The notes under the pieces: model-generated
The model's input: only the letters and a program-made list of their open reading frames with translations
Told to the model about the DNA's origin: nothing
Database searches by the model: none
Source of the DNA: Bacillota bacterium
Lineage (GTDB): Bacteria > Bacillota > Clostridia > Lachnospirales > Lachnospiraceae
Assembly (NCBI GenBank): GCA_023439125.1
Contig: JAEXOU010000005.1
Location: 124,001-188,000, forward strand
Direction: 5' to 3'
DNA: 64,000 nt
Part shown: positions 1-8,613 of the stretch, piece by piece
How positions within the stretch are numbered: position 1 is the stretch's first letter
Layout of the letters: each line of letters starts with the position of its first letter
Made by a program: the position numbers and the translations under genes

Positions 1-1860
1 GTAACATATAAAGTAGACCCAAAGACTGACATGTCAATTCGTTTAATTACAGACCATATTCGTTCTGTAACATTCATGACTTCCGACGGGATTATTCCTT
101 CCAATGAGGGAAGAGGTTATGTGCTTCGTAGATTATTAAGAAGAGCAGCTCGTCATGGAAGATTACTCGGCATTCAGGGTAAATTCTTAGCAGAATTAAG
201 TAAAACTGTAATTGCAGAATCCAAGGATGGATATCCAGAATTACAGGAAAAGAAAGATTATATCTTAAAAGTATTAACAATTGAGGAAGAAAAGTTTAAT
301 AAGACAATTGACCAAGGTCTCAGTATTTTAGCTGACATGGAAGAAGACCTTGTAAAGAAGAATAAAAAGACACTTACGGGTGAAGATGCATTTAAATTAT
401 ATGATACTTACGGCTTCCCAATCGATTTAACAAAGGAAATCTTAGAAGAAAAAGGTTTCACAATTGATGAAGAAGGCTTTAAGAAAGCAATGCAAGTACA
501 GAGAGAGACTGCTAGAAATGCACGTGCTGTAACAAATTATATGGGAGCAGATGCATCCGTTTATGATGAGATTGATCCAGCAATTACTTCTGAATTCGTA
601 GGTTATGATCAATTAACCTACAACTCAAAGATTACCGTATTAACTACAGAAACTGAGCTTACAGATGAAATCGTTGGTGGACAGACTGCAACAGTAATCG
701 TTGATGAAACTCCATTCTATGCAACAATGGGTGGACAAGCTGCAGATACAGGCTTTATTACAAAGGATGGAGCTATATTTGAAGTAGAAGATACCATTAA
801 GTTAAAAGGCGGTAAAGTTGGACATGTTGGAACAGTAGTAGAAGGAAGTTTTCAGCTTGGTGATACAGTTACCTTAACTGTTGATGAAGCGAAAAGAAAT
901 AATACTCGTAAAAACCATAGTGCAACTCATTTACTTCAAAAGGCATTACGTACGGTATTAGGTTCCCATGTGGAGCAGGCAGGTTCAATGGTAACAGCTG
1001 ATCATTTACGTTTTGACTTTACACATTTCTCCGCATTAACAGCAGAGGAGATCTCTAAAGTCGAAGCAATTGTAAATGAAGAGATTACAGCAAATCTTCC
1101 AGTCGTAACTGATGTTATGAGTGTTGAAGATGCCAAGAAGAGTGGCGCAATGGCACTCTTTGGTGAAAAGTATGGTGAGAGTGTACGTGTAGTTAGCATG
1201 GGTGACTTCAGTAAAGAATTATGTGGTGGTACTCATGTTGCTAATACTGGTGTGATATCTGTGTTTAAGATTTTATCTGAAACTGGTATTGCGGCAGGTG
1301 TACGTCGTATTGAAGCAATCACAGGAAATGCTGTATTTGAATATTATAAGAGTATCGAAGAACAGCTTCATATGGCTGCAAAAGCTGCGAAATCAGATAC
1401 AAGTGGCCTTGTAAAGAAAATTGAGACTTTATATGAGGAATTAAAGGCAGCACAATCAGAGAATGAGAAACTGAAAGCAAAGATAGCAAACAGTTCTTTA
1501 GGTGATGTTATGAGCCAGGTAGTGGAAGTTAAGGGTGTTAAACTTCTTGCAACAAAAGTTCCTGATGTCGATATGAATGGTCTAAGAAACCTTGGAGATC
1601 AGTTAAAAGCAAAACTTGGTGAAGGCGTTATCTTATTGATTTCAGCTTTAGATGGTAAAGTTAACTTAATTGCTATGGCTACAGAAGAAGCAATGGCAAA
1701 AGGTGCACATGCAGGTAACTTAATTAAGGAAGTTGCTACTATCGTTGGTGGCGGCGGCGGCGGACGTCCAAACATGGCACAGGCTGGTGGTAAGAATCCA
1801 GCAGGTATTGACGAGGCAATTGCAAAGGCAGTTTCTGTAATTGAAAGTCAAATTAAGTAA
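1..1860 (+). CDS. alaS: alanyl-tRNA synthetase, 3' part (5' end outside window)
   Basis: Charges tRNA-Ala with alanine in the cytoplasm and edits mischarged Ser/Gly. The reading frame is open from base 1, ahead of the first in-window ATG at 31, so the gene begins upstream and the N-terminal catalytic domain is mostly missing here. Visible parts are the end of the aminoacylation and tRNA-recognition region, the editing domain with a HSATHLL zinc-ligand motif (around 921-941) and the partner CGGTHVANTG motif (around 1222), then a C-Ala domain with a glycine run VGGGGGGRPNMAQAGG near the end. All are hallmarks of AlaRS. The gene is followed by rpsU under its own promoter. Confidence 0.98.
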   Translation, partial: VTYKVDPKTDMSIRLITDHIRSVTFMTSDGIIPSNEGRGYVLRRLLRRAARHGRLLGIQGKFLAELSKTVIAESKDGYPELQEKKDYILKVLTIEEEKFNKTIDQGLSILADMEEDLVKKNKKTLTGEDAFKLYDTYGFPIDLTKEILEEKGFTIDEEGFKKAMQVQRETARNARAVTNYMGADASVYDEIDPAITSEFVGYDQLTYNSKITVLTTETELTDEIVGGQTATVIVDETPFYATMGGQAADTGFITKDGAIFEVEDTIKLKGGKVGHVGTVVEGSFQLGDTVTLTVDEAKRNNTRKNHSATHLLQKALRTVLGSHVEQAGSMVTADHLRFDFTHFSALTAEEISKVEAIVNEEITANLPVVTDVMSVEDAKKSGAMALFGEKYGESVRVVSMGDFSKELCGGTHVANTGVISVFKILSETGIAAGVRRIEAITGNAVFEYYKSIEEQLHMAAKAAKSDTSGLVKKIETLYEELKAAQSENEKLKAKIANSSLGDVMSQVVEVKGVKLLATKVPDVDMNGLRNLGDQLKAKLGEGVILLISALDGKVNLIAMATEEAMAKGAHAGNLIKEVATIVGGGGGGRPNMAQAGGKNPAGIDEAIAKAVSVIESQIK

Positions 1861-1916
1861 TTAATTTAGAAATATGAAAAAGTTTAGGAATTTTTTGAAG
1901 AAGTATTAAAAAGGTA

Positions 1917-1945
1917 TTGACAATTGTTCTCTCAATCTGTATAAT
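1917..1945 (+). promoter_or_regulatory. consensus sigma-A promoter for rpsU
   Basis: TTGACA at 1917-1922 and TATAAT at 1940-1945 are both perfect consensus hexamers with a 17-nt spacer. They lie about 80 nt before the rpsU start and just after the alaS stop. A strong housekeeping promoter suits a ribosomal protein gene. Confidence 0.85.
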
Positions 1946-2024
1946 CTTTTTAGTGCTATTCAAAAAATACCCAAACAGTTGTAAAAGCACAATTCACAAC
2001 TGGAGGGAGGTTAGGTGTGAGTCT

Positions 2025-2201
2025 ATGTCAAATGTAATCGTAAAAGAGAACGAATCCTTAGACAGCGCTCTCCGCAGATTCAAAAGAAATTGCGCGAAGG
2101 CCGGAATCCAGCAGGAGATTCGTAAAAGAGAACATTACGAGAAACCAAGCGTAAAGCGTAAGAAAAAGTCTGAAGCTGCTCGTAAACGCAAGTTTAAATA
2201 A
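2025..2201 (+). CDS. rpsU: 30S ribosomal protein S21
   Basis: Small basic protein of the 30S subunit, 58 residues, the usual S21 length. The sequence starts MSNVIVKENESLDSALRRFKR and ends in the very basic RKKKSEAARKRKFK tail typical of Firmicute S21. The frame stays open further upstream, but that stretch overlaps the promoter. I chose the ATG at 2025, which is preceded by AGGTG at a good distance and by GGAGGGAGG a little further up. The gene appears monocistronic, with its own promoter and terminator. Confidence 0.97.
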   Translation: MSNVIVKENESLDSALRRFKRNCAKAGIQQEIRKREHYEKPSVKRKKKSEAARKRKFK

Positions 2202-2210
2202 TAAGTGTAA

Positions 2211-2245
2211 AAAACCTCGATATCATATGGTATCGAGGTTTTATT
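2211..2245 (+). terminator. rho-independent terminator of rpsU
   Basis: AAAACCTCGATA (2211-2222) pairs with TATCGAGGTTTT (2231-2242) around a short loop and runs into T-rich sequence. It begins 9 nt after the rpsU stop. Confidence 0.85.
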
Positions 2246-2260
2246 CATTTCATGTAGAAA

Positions 2261-2314
2261 TCTGACGTCATTTTGCACAAGGACATGTTAGGAGTATGGG
2301 ATGACAAACATAAT
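2261..2314. repeat. foldback repeat, copy A (truncated left arm)
   Basis: Begins TCTGACGTCATTTTGCACA and continues with the GGGATGACAAACATAAT arm seen in the other copies, then breaks off. Its far edge runs into the stop codon of the receptor gene on the minus strand, so that gene's last codons lie in or next to repeat-derived sequence. Confidence 0.75.
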
Positions 2315-3654
2315 CAGGTGATGACAAAGGTTTTTGTTTCATCTTGTAAATTGACTGCAATATTCTTGCAGGAGTCCATATGATCTTGAATATATCCTAT
2401 TTGTCTTGTTAGATCTGTCGTATCAGTAGCAACTGAGGTGACACCAGTCGTATTTTCTTCCATAGCTTTACTAATATCTCTAAAAGCTTCATTCATACGA
2501 TCAAAGGTTTCTTTGATTAGCTGAATTTTTTTAGTATAATCACTTATTGATGTCTGAACGTATTCTGCTTGTGTATTATAATGAACACAATTATCAAGTT
2601 GTTTATCATAATCTGATAAAATATCTCCGTTTACAAGCTCTAATATTTGCTTGGAACACCCCACAATATTTTGGACAGCTGTGCTAATGGTTTTATTCGT
2701 CTGCTGTATTTTTGTTGCAGCAAGCCGACTACTATCAGCTAATTCACGAATCTCATTCGCTACTACTGCAAAACCGTGTCCTGCTTCACCAGCGCGTGCT
2801 GCTTCAATGGAAGCATTTAAAGCGAGTAAATTGGTTTGTTGTGTAATATGCAAAATGTCATTCGTTAGTTCATCAACTTGCTCTACGTTTTTACAATCAT
2901 CAATAGCTTGTTTAATCTTGTTTGTTGTATTTGAAATTGTAACCTCAATTGAGTTTTTATTATTCGTAGAATCTTGCATAACTATATTCGATCGATTTGC
3001 CATGGTAGTTGTATATTCTAATATATTTATCGCAGTAGAAGTCATTTCATCTAACGAAGAATTAATATTTTGACTTTCATGGAATAAATCGACCATAGAA
3101 GCTGAAATCTCCTCCATGCTAGCAGCTAGCTCTTGCGTAGTAGAAGAAATACTACTGGAACTATCATTCACTAGGATAACACTATTTAAAACATCTTTTG
3201 TATTCTGATTTAATGAATTTGTCTCTACGAAAATCGTCTTAATGATATGTTCTAGCGTAGAAGTGAATAGATTAATTCCTTCAATTAGAAGACCAATTTC
3301 ATCTTTACTATTCGTTGAGATCTTTTTACTCAAATCTGCCCTTTGAAGTGCGATATCATTCTGTAATTCATCTAGATGTTGCTTTGCCAATTTTGCGGGT
3401 TTAATAATTGTCTTATTGATAATAAACATGATAAGTACTGTAATCAATATTTGTATTATAATGCCCCCAATATTATTAACTAATGTTCGCTGATGTATTT
3501 GATCGATTGCTGTTGTGTCTTGATTGACGACGTTTTCTTTTATACTGTCGTAAAGGTCGGTTATGTTAAACAGATTTGATAGATTAGCAAATATACTAAA
3601 AGTAGTAAGTATAAGAATACTAAATAACATTTTCATTTTCAGGCTCTTTTTCAT
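2314..3654 (-). CDS. methyl-accepting chemotaxis-type receptor with minimal sensor region
   Basis: Signals to a CheA/CheW array from the membrane. Membrane segments are at about residues 8-26 and 62-80, and the outside loop between them is only about 35 residues, too short for a normal ligand-binding domain. A HAMP-like segment follows (about 81-135), then a signalling domain whose hairpin tip, about residues 275-310, contains ALNASIEAARAGEAGHGFAVVANEIR. The protein is 446 residues. AAGGAG lies a good distance before the ATG at 3654, inside the end of the upstream gene, which it overlaps by 35 bp, suggesting translational coupling. What it senses is unknown; it may sense through its membrane region or a partner protein. 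Confidence 0.9.
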   Translation of the reverse strand: MKKSLKMKMLFSILILTTFSIFANLSNLFNITDLYDSIKENVVNQDTTAIDQIHQRTLVNNIGGIIIQILITVLIMFIINKTIIKPAKLAKQHLDELQNDIALQRADLSKKISTNSKDEIGLLIEGINLFTSTLEHIIKTIFVETNSLNQNTKDVLNSVILVNDSSSSISSTTQELAASMEEISASMVDLFHESQNINSSLDEMTSTAINILEYTTTMANRSNIVMQDSTNNKNSIEVTISNTTNKIKQAIDDCKNVEQVDELTNDILHITQQTNLLALNASIEAARAGEAGHGFAVVANEIRELADSSRLAATKIQQTNKTISTAVQNIVGCSKQILELVNGDILSDYDKQLDNCVHYNTQAEYVQTSISDYTKKIQLIKETFDRMNEAFRDISKAMEENTTGVTSVATDTTDLTRQIGYIQDHMDSCKNIAVNLQDETKTFVIT

Positions 3655-4996
3655 TATGATCTCCTTCGCTCATAGGATTACTTATTGTTTTAAGTAACCC
3701 TAAAATGTTTTTTAAAAGTATCGTAATAGTATATAAATCAATTCGATGCTCATTGTAAGATAAGCTGATACACATTTGGTTTGATACAGTAATAACTCCA
3801 AATGTAATATCACAATTGATTGTTTCTGGTGGCAAATAAACAAAATCTTTCACTAAGTTTAACTTTGAGTTCACATTGATTGAGAACCGTCCAAGATTTG
3901 AGATATCAAATCCCTCTTCTCGATGATTAAGCTTTAGTATTTTTCCAACCTTTTTTGATGTTGCACAATGAATGTCAGAATATGCATCAAAGAAAATACC
4001 ATCAAAAATACTAGTGTCAATCAAACCAAAAACTTGAGATAGCATAAATACTAACTTCTTTGAAGAGAATTGTTCTTTTAGTTGTCTATGAATTTGTTTT
4101 GCATTTATCCAAAAATCAAGGTCGTGTTCGTATGTAATCGTAGGTGATATACCTCCAGAATAATTGCCATAGCTTTCTTTTGGGTGATTCAATAACATAC
4201 TTCTTAAGTTTGTAGCAATAATAACCTTTTGTTCTTGTTTTGATACATGACTTAGTTTAGTTATCTGATACAATATGGCCGTTATTAATAAGGTATTCAT
4301 AGTAATCTCGTTTTCATGAGTCAAAAGATATAGCTGTTGTAATGTGATATTGTCAATACATCCATATGTAAAAGATGTACTGTTTTGTTCTTGAAAACGA
4401 TGAAACATAGATGGGTAATCAGCATTTGTGTACTTAGGATTTTCTTTTTTCCACATATGATTGATACGATGAATCATTATTCTTGTAAGTAAACTTAGTT
4501 TACTGTCTTTTGGTAAATCGCTACATTGCATTGGAGAGCTACTTTTAGGTGATAACTTACTTTTATAAAGATAAATCTGTAGAAAATCTTCATATGCATA
4601 TTGTAAAGATAGACCATCCCCTAGTAGGTGGTGAGCAATCATTACGAAATCGAATTCATTGGAATCTACAATAACACAAACTCGAATGGATAATTCTTTC
4701 TCCATGAGAAAAGGCTTTTGTAGTTGTTCTTTCACAACGGATTCCCAGCAACACTCCTTCGATCGAGTATAGTAACTAACTGGTATACTCATATGTTCAT
4801 TTGTCTCATAATAAATCTGATGATTTTCATCTTCTTTTACTGTACATGTTAATCTTGGATGAACATGTAATAATTGCCTTAGTGCTTCTTCACATTCCTT
4901 CTTCTGAAAGGAACTTAATATCGTAGCCTTCATGATTACATGAGCAGCAGGACTACGATAAAATATGCGTTCCATTGTTATTGGATATATACTCAT
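3620..4996 (-). CDS. condensation-domain / acyltransferase-like protein
   Basis: A 458-residue CoA-dependent acyltransferase superfamily protein, the fold shared by NRPS condensation domains, PapA5-type enzymes and alcohol acyltransferases. HHLLGDG at residues 122-128 is the catalytic HHxxxDG motif; FDISNLGRF near residue 370 resembles the NxGR-type motif of stand-alone members. No carrier-protein or adenylation domain is next to it, so it probably joins a diffusible or CoA-bound acyl group to an alcohol or amine; the substrate cannot be read from sequence. The ATG at 4996 has AGGGAGAG upstream. It lies downstream of agrD, separated by a terminator, and overlaps the receptor gene that follows. 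Confidence 0.75.
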   Translation of the reverse strand: MSIYPITMERIFYRSPAAHVIMKATILSSFQKKECEEALRQLLHVHPRLTCTVKEDENHQIYYETNEHMSIPVSYYTRSKECCWESVVKEQLQKPFLMEKELSIRVCVIVDSNEFDFVMIAHHLLGDGLSLQYAYEDFLQIYLYKSKLSPKSSSPMQCSDLPKDSKLSLLTRIMIHRINHMWKKENPKYTNADYPSMFHRFQEQNSTSFTYGCIDNITLQQLYLLTHENEITMNTLLITAILYQITKLSHVSKQEQKVIIATNLRSMLLNHPKESYGNYSGGISPTITYEHDLDFWINAKQIHRQLKEQFSSKKLVFMLSQVFGLIDTSIFDGIFFDAYSDIHCATSKKVGKILKLNHREEGFDISNLGRFSINVNSKLNLVKDFVYLPPETINCDITFGVITVSNQMCISLSYNEHRIDLYTITILLKNILGLLKTISNPMSEGDHNEKEPENENVI

Positions 4997-5070
4997 ATAC
5001 TAGACTCTCCCTTATTAATTCATTCGTTCGTCATTTGATTCTAATTCGAAAATTTTTCTTGTAATGATTT

Positions 5071-5107
5071 AAAAAAGCAGAATACAATAGTGAATTGCAT
5101 TCTGCTT
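5071..5107 (-). terminator. rho-independent terminator behind agrBD
   Basis: On the minus strand AAGCAGAAT pairs with ATTCTGCTT (5099-5107 with 5075-5083), with further pairing inside, followed by a run of six T. It begins 38 nt after the agrD stop and separates the agr transcript from the acyltransferase gene. Confidence 0.8.
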
Positions 5108-5144
5108 GTATAAAAACCCCTCAGTTTTTATAACCTAAATCTGA

Positions 5145-5267
5145 CTAACGTTTAACACATTTCGGCTCTTTTGGTTGGTATAAAAGGAATAGAGATGAGA
5201 ATCCACTTCCCTTTTTTGCTGTAGTTTCACTTGCTTTTGCAATAGCTGTTAATAAATTATTCTTCAT
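5145..5267 (-). CDS. agrD: AgrD-type cyclic peptide autoinducer precursor, Ser in place of ring Cys
   Basis: A 40-residue peptide starting at the ATG at 5267, overlapping the end of agrB by 11 bp, with GAGGTGAATGAAA just before it. It has the AgrD build: an amphipathic, Lys/Ala-rich leader (residues 1-20), a core, and the conserved tail YQPKEP (30-35) that marks the AgrB cleavage site. In clostridial relatives the core is C-x4 followed by [HY]QPxxP. Here the matching residues are Ser25-Leu-Phe-Leu-Leu, so a five-residue ring closed by Ser would be a lactone, not a thiolactone. The only Cys (residue 37) lies in the discarded tail. Identity rests on the motif and position beside agrB; the ring chemistry is inferred. 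Confidence 0.85.
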   Translation of the reverse strand: MKNNLLTAIAKASETTAKKGSGFSSLFLLYQPKEPKCVKR

Positions 5268-5844
5268 TTTCATTCACCTCCTTAAGAATGTTTTCTAGCA
5301 ACATAAATGTTGCTATTGTTACTAAAGTTAATGCAATTATGATAGCCATTTCACCAAGAAGAAAATACGCTGGAATACTTAACGTAATCCAGATTACACT
5401 ATACTGAATTGATTTTTTGCGATTTACTAGTTTGACTTCTTGAGATAGTGGTTTATTCTTATGTTCCATTGGTGCGAATCGTATCACTGTGATGAGATAT
5501 ATTAATTCCATTAAGATACAATATAGCACGTAATCCATTTGTAACAGGTAACTCTCTAATAACATTACCATTAAGTAGGCAGAAAGGAAGGAGAGGATGC
5601 ATGTTAGAAAATGTTTGGCATGGTAACCACCACAACGTTGTCTAGTAGAAATAAAAATAACTAAGTATAAGATGGTTTCAAATAGTTTTCCAAATACAAT
5701 TCCCAGTATTAACGTTAATAGAATTCCTATGAAGCTAGATATTAATAATTGATAACCATAAATATATAGTTCTTTATCTTCCGCCTTAATAATTCCCTTT
5801 CTACATAAAAAATCAGCTATTCTTATACTTAAAAAGTCGATCAT
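5257..5844 (-). CDS. agrB: AgrB-type autoinducer-processing membrane protease
   Basis: Integral membrane cysteine protease that cuts the AgrD precursor and forms the peptide ring. The protein has about five or six hydrophobic segments over 195 residues. RCGGYHAKHFLTC contains the catalytic pair His75 and Cys82, the spacing known for Staphylococcus AgrB. The ATG at 5844, with AAGGAG 8 nt upstream, is preferred to the in-frame GTG at 5853. It lies between the kinase gene and the overlapping agrD. Confidence 0.93.
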   Translation of the reverse strand: MIDFLSIRIADFLCRKGIIKAEDKELYIYGYQLLISSFIGILLTLILGIVFGKLFETILYLVIFISTRQRCGGYHAKHFLTCILSFLSAYLMVMLLESYLLQMDYVLYCILMELIYLITVIRFAPMEHKNKPLSQEVKLVNRKKSIQYSVIWITLSIPAYFLLGEMAIIIALTLVTIATFMLLENILKEVNENEE

Positions 5845-5935
5845 CCGATTCACTCCTTAAGTAGAAAATAGCTGTTTTTTCAAATAATTTCAATAGGTGT
5901 GTCATATAATGCAGAAATGTGGCACAAAATGCAGT

Positions 5936-7264
5936 TTATTTCACATTTAAATGTGAATTTGCTAATGTATTGAGCCAAATATCAGCAATAAAGTTATTAT
6001 CTCTTTCAAAAAATTCTTGCATACCATCATATTTCTTTGTAATATCTGTTATCGTTTGTATTCCGTAACCATGACTCGTTTTATCATGTTTACTTGTAAT
6101 TAAATTGGGATTCTTTTTTAGAATTGATTTTTCAATGGTGTTTTTTACCTGTATATGAATATATGATTTTTCTTTCGAAATTGTAGTAATAATAAAAGAT
6201 TCTTTTTTGTTTTTTTGACAAGCTTCAATCGCATTATCTAATAAGTTTGCAAGTAGGATACTCAAATCAATCTCGTCGATATCAGTACAAGAATCGGATA
6301 CGATACATGAAGTGTGAAAATTATATTGTTCGCATACATTGAGTTTCGCATTGATGATGGCATTTAAAGCACTATTATCTGAGTAGTATGTAAAGTTCAT
6401 TTTATTTAATTTATCTTGGGATAAGGTGTTAAGGTAATTCGCTGCTTCCTCATACTTTTTCTCATTCAAAAGTGTTTGGCAACATAGGATATAATTTTTA
6501 AAATCATGACGTAGTTTCATAATCTCGTTATATTGTTTGTTTAGTGTGATGACATCTTTTTTTTGGTTTTCATGCTGTAATTCTAAAATCGAGTATTTTA
6601 TTTTTTCTACTTTTTCCTTGCTTATTTTTCGAATAAAGTAAAAAGAGAATAGGTTAATTAAGACGAGGCCAGTGATGATAATTATCATATAACTGTCGGT
6701 ATATTTACCAGTTTGGACATTCATTGCAAAAACTGAGCAGCCTACACACAATGTGCTAATATAAATAACCATTACTCCGATCCATTCGCTTTTGGATAGA
6801 TGAAAGTCATTCTTATGCTGAATTGATATAATAAAAGAACTAAAGAAAAAATATAAGATTCTAGAAAATAGGATCATCATAATAGTACTAGCGGATACAC
6901 TTGCTGTAAGGAATGGAATATCAATTTGATATATATTGCTATAGAATATAAGCAAAAACATATTGATTAATAAAGTTAATACAGTGCTTAGGAGTGGCAG
7001 TAGAATTTTTTTGTACAATGACCCGGAAAGAAACAACACCTCGAATATAAAACAAATTGCAATTTGAATGATTGCAATAATGTTTTCATTATGGATGATA
7101 CGACCATTAAGTATGTAAAGATCAATATAGAGTAATAATGCGAGGAAAAAAGTGTAAATTAAAGAATGCTTCTTTGACTTCGGGCTAAGAGAAGCAACAA
7201 TAAAATTAGCAATGATAAAACTCTCAGAAATAGATGCAATTTGATTCATTATCGGTAGTGACAT
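5936..7264 (-). CDS. AgrC-like sensor histidine kinase (GHKL type)
   Basis: Receptor kinase for the cyclic peptide. The N-terminal half has about six membrane segments (residues about 10-215). A coiled linker follows, then LRHDFKNYI with the phospho-acceptor His253 and an HATPase_c_5-type ATP domain with NLLDNAIEAC and a HGYGIQTI G-box. The ATG at 7264, with GAGGTG 6 nt upstream, is better than the GTG at 7273. The gene follows the response regulator by about 30 nt and precedes agrB by about 90 nt, so the three are probably one transcript. Confidence 0.92.
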   Translation of the reverse strand: MSLPIMNQIASISESFIIANFIVASLSPKSKKHSLIYTFFLALLLYIDLYILNGRIIHNENIIAIIQIAICFIFEVLFLSGSLYKKILLPLLSTVLTLLINMFLLIFYSNIYQIDIPFLTASVSASTIMMILFSRILYFFFSSFIISIQHKNDFHLSKSEWIGVMVIYISTLCVGCSVFAMNVQTGKYTDSYMIIIITGLVLINLFSFYFIRKISKEKVEKIKYSILELQHENQKKDVITLNKQYNEIMKLRHDFKNYILCCQTLLNEKKYEEAANYLNTLSQDKLNKMNFTYYSDNSALNAIINAKLNVCEQYNFHTSCIVSDSCTDIDEIDLSILLANLLDNAIEACQKNKKESFIITTISKEKSYIHIQVKNTIEKSILKKNPNLITSKHDKTSHGYGIQTITDITKKYDGMQEFFERDNNFIADIWLNTLANSHLNVK

Positions 7265-7293
7265 GTGTAACACCTCTTTTGATTGTTAAGTCT

Positions 7294-8052
7294 TTAATTG
7301 AGTTCACGAAAGTAATGCATATATTGTTCTTTAATATATTTATTTTTTCCACGACTGATTGGAAGCTCGGTTTGATCGGTTAGTATGATTGAATTTGGAT
7401 TGATCGAGTAAATATACCGAAAAGAAACTAAATAACTTTTGTGAATTCTTATAAATCCGTGTGGCTTCATCTCAGATTCAAAATAGTTCAATGTTTTTCT
7501 TGTGATGAAAGAATCGTGGATACAATGTACGGTTGTATTATGAGTATAAACCTCAAAATATAAGATTTCTTTAATAGGTAAAATGATGTCTTGATTCGTT
7601 GTTTTAAGCGTATACAGAGGCTCTGACTTATTCACTAGCTTATGATACGCATGTAATGCTTCCAGTAACTCATCCTCTAGGTAATCTTTACGAATAAAGC
7701 GCAAGGGTTGATAGTGTAAGGATTGAAATACATAAGAATCATGACTAGAGATGAAAATAATCGTAGCGTTTATATCTTGGCTACGTAGCAATTCGGATAT
7801 TTCAATTCCACTTTTGCCAGGCATATCAATATCTAATAGTACAAGTTGATAACTTAATGTACTCAAGGTCGTAAAAAACGCTTCCCCATTTGGAAATGTA
7901 TGAATATCTACACTTTCTTTAAGATTGGAAAAAAAAGATTGTGTTTTTTTCGTTATTACAGATAGAAAAATCGGATCATCATCACAGATCGCAATTGTAT
8001 GTATAAAAATCCCTCCTTCTAGTTGTCTTCTTTTTGAATCAATTATCAACAT
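7294..8052 (-). CDS. AgrA-like LytTR response regulator (start uncertain)
   Basis: Receiver domain with IAICDDD acidic pocket and phospho-acceptor in LVLLDIDMPG (Asp74 if counted from 8052), then a LytTR DNA-binding domain (about residues 145-250) with IRIHKSYLVS. It should bind target promoters once phosphorylated by the adjacent kinase. The only ATG (8052) lacks a ribosome site and adds 16 residues not expected for the family. A strong AAGGAGGG lies within that extension (8011-8018) and is ideally spaced for an ATA codon at 8004-8002 or close to ATT at 8010-8008, just where family members begin. The true start may be non-canonical. Confidence 0.9.
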   Translation of the reverse strand: MLIIDSKRRQLEGGIFIHTIAICDDDPIFLSVITKKTQSFFSNLKESVDIHTFPNGEAFFTTLSTLSYQLVLLDIDMPGKSGIEISELLRSQDINATIIFISSHDSYVFQSLHYQPLRFIRKDYLEDELLEALHAYHKLVNKSEPLYTLKTTNQDIILPIKEILYFEVYTHNTTVHCIHDSFITRKTLNYFESEMKPHGFIRIHKSYLVSFRYIYSINPNSIILTDQTELPISRGKNKYIKEQYMHYFRELN

Positions 8053-8134
8053 TTTACTACATTAAAGTAAAATAGTCTATAGAGATGCATAGTTTTTGTA
8101 GTGTAACGATTATGTCTAATTCGCATATAAATAT

Positions 8135-8142
8135 CATATAAT
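8135..8142 (+). promoter_or_regulatory. possible sigma-E type -10 element for yqfC
   Basis: CATATAAT matches the sporulation sigma-E -10 pattern (CATAnnnT) and no good TTGACA lies at the proper distance. yqfC is a sigma-E gene in Bacillus subtilis. Between it and the gene lies a small hairpin, GGAAAC/GTTTCC (8145-8162), ahead of the GGAGGG ribosome site. Confidence 0.4.
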
Positions 8143-8176
8143 ATGGAAACACGGAGGTTTCCGTTGGAGGGATCTC

Positions 8177-8554
8177 ATGTTTTTTGGTAAACACAAATCT
8201 CCAAAATCCGAACATGATAAATACAAAGGAAAGGCTAATAAAGAGCTTTACGAGATAAACAAGCTTAAGGAAAAAGAACGTAAGGCAGAACGATTAACTT
8301 ATCTTGAAATCATTTCTCAAAATCTACTACTACCTCCTGATATTATAGCAGGTGCTCCAATCATAACAATGCATGGGCGTAATACAATCTGTATCGAAAA
8401 TCATAGACGAATTTTGGAATATTCAGGTGAGAAGATACGTATTTCAACAAAGATCAATTGTTTATGCATCGAAGGAAAGAACTTAAAAATATCATTTTAT
8501 ACAAAGGAGGAATTGAAAGTTGTAGGGGTAATTCATAAGGTATATTATGAATAA
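8177..8554 (+). CDS. yqfC: sporulation protein YqfC
   Basis: A 125-residue protein of the YabP/YqfC family, expressed in the mother cell during sporulation. The N-terminal 45 residues are charged and lysine-rich; the rest has the family pattern with PIITMHGRNTICIENHRRILEYS and a C-terminal KISFYTKEELKVVGVI stretch. TTGGAGGGATCTC gives a good ribosome site. It lies directly before yqfD as in other spore formers, which is strong support. The biochemical role is not known. Confidence 0.88.
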   Translation: MFFGKHKSPKSEHDKYKGKANKELYEINKLKEKERKAERLTYLEIISQNLLLPPDIIAGAPIITMHGRNTICIENHRRILEYSGEKIRISTKINCLCIEGKNLKISFYTKEELKVVGVIHKVYYE

Positions 8555-8613
8555 ATTCTAATATTTTTCGTATCGCATAAAATATAAAGATAATAAAAGC
8601 TAGAAGGTTAGAC

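Noticed and set aside
2651..3073. Plus-strand frame of 140 residues opposite the chemoreceptor
   Set aside because: It mirrors the conserved signalling domain of the receptor and has no ribosome site; a shadow of that gene.
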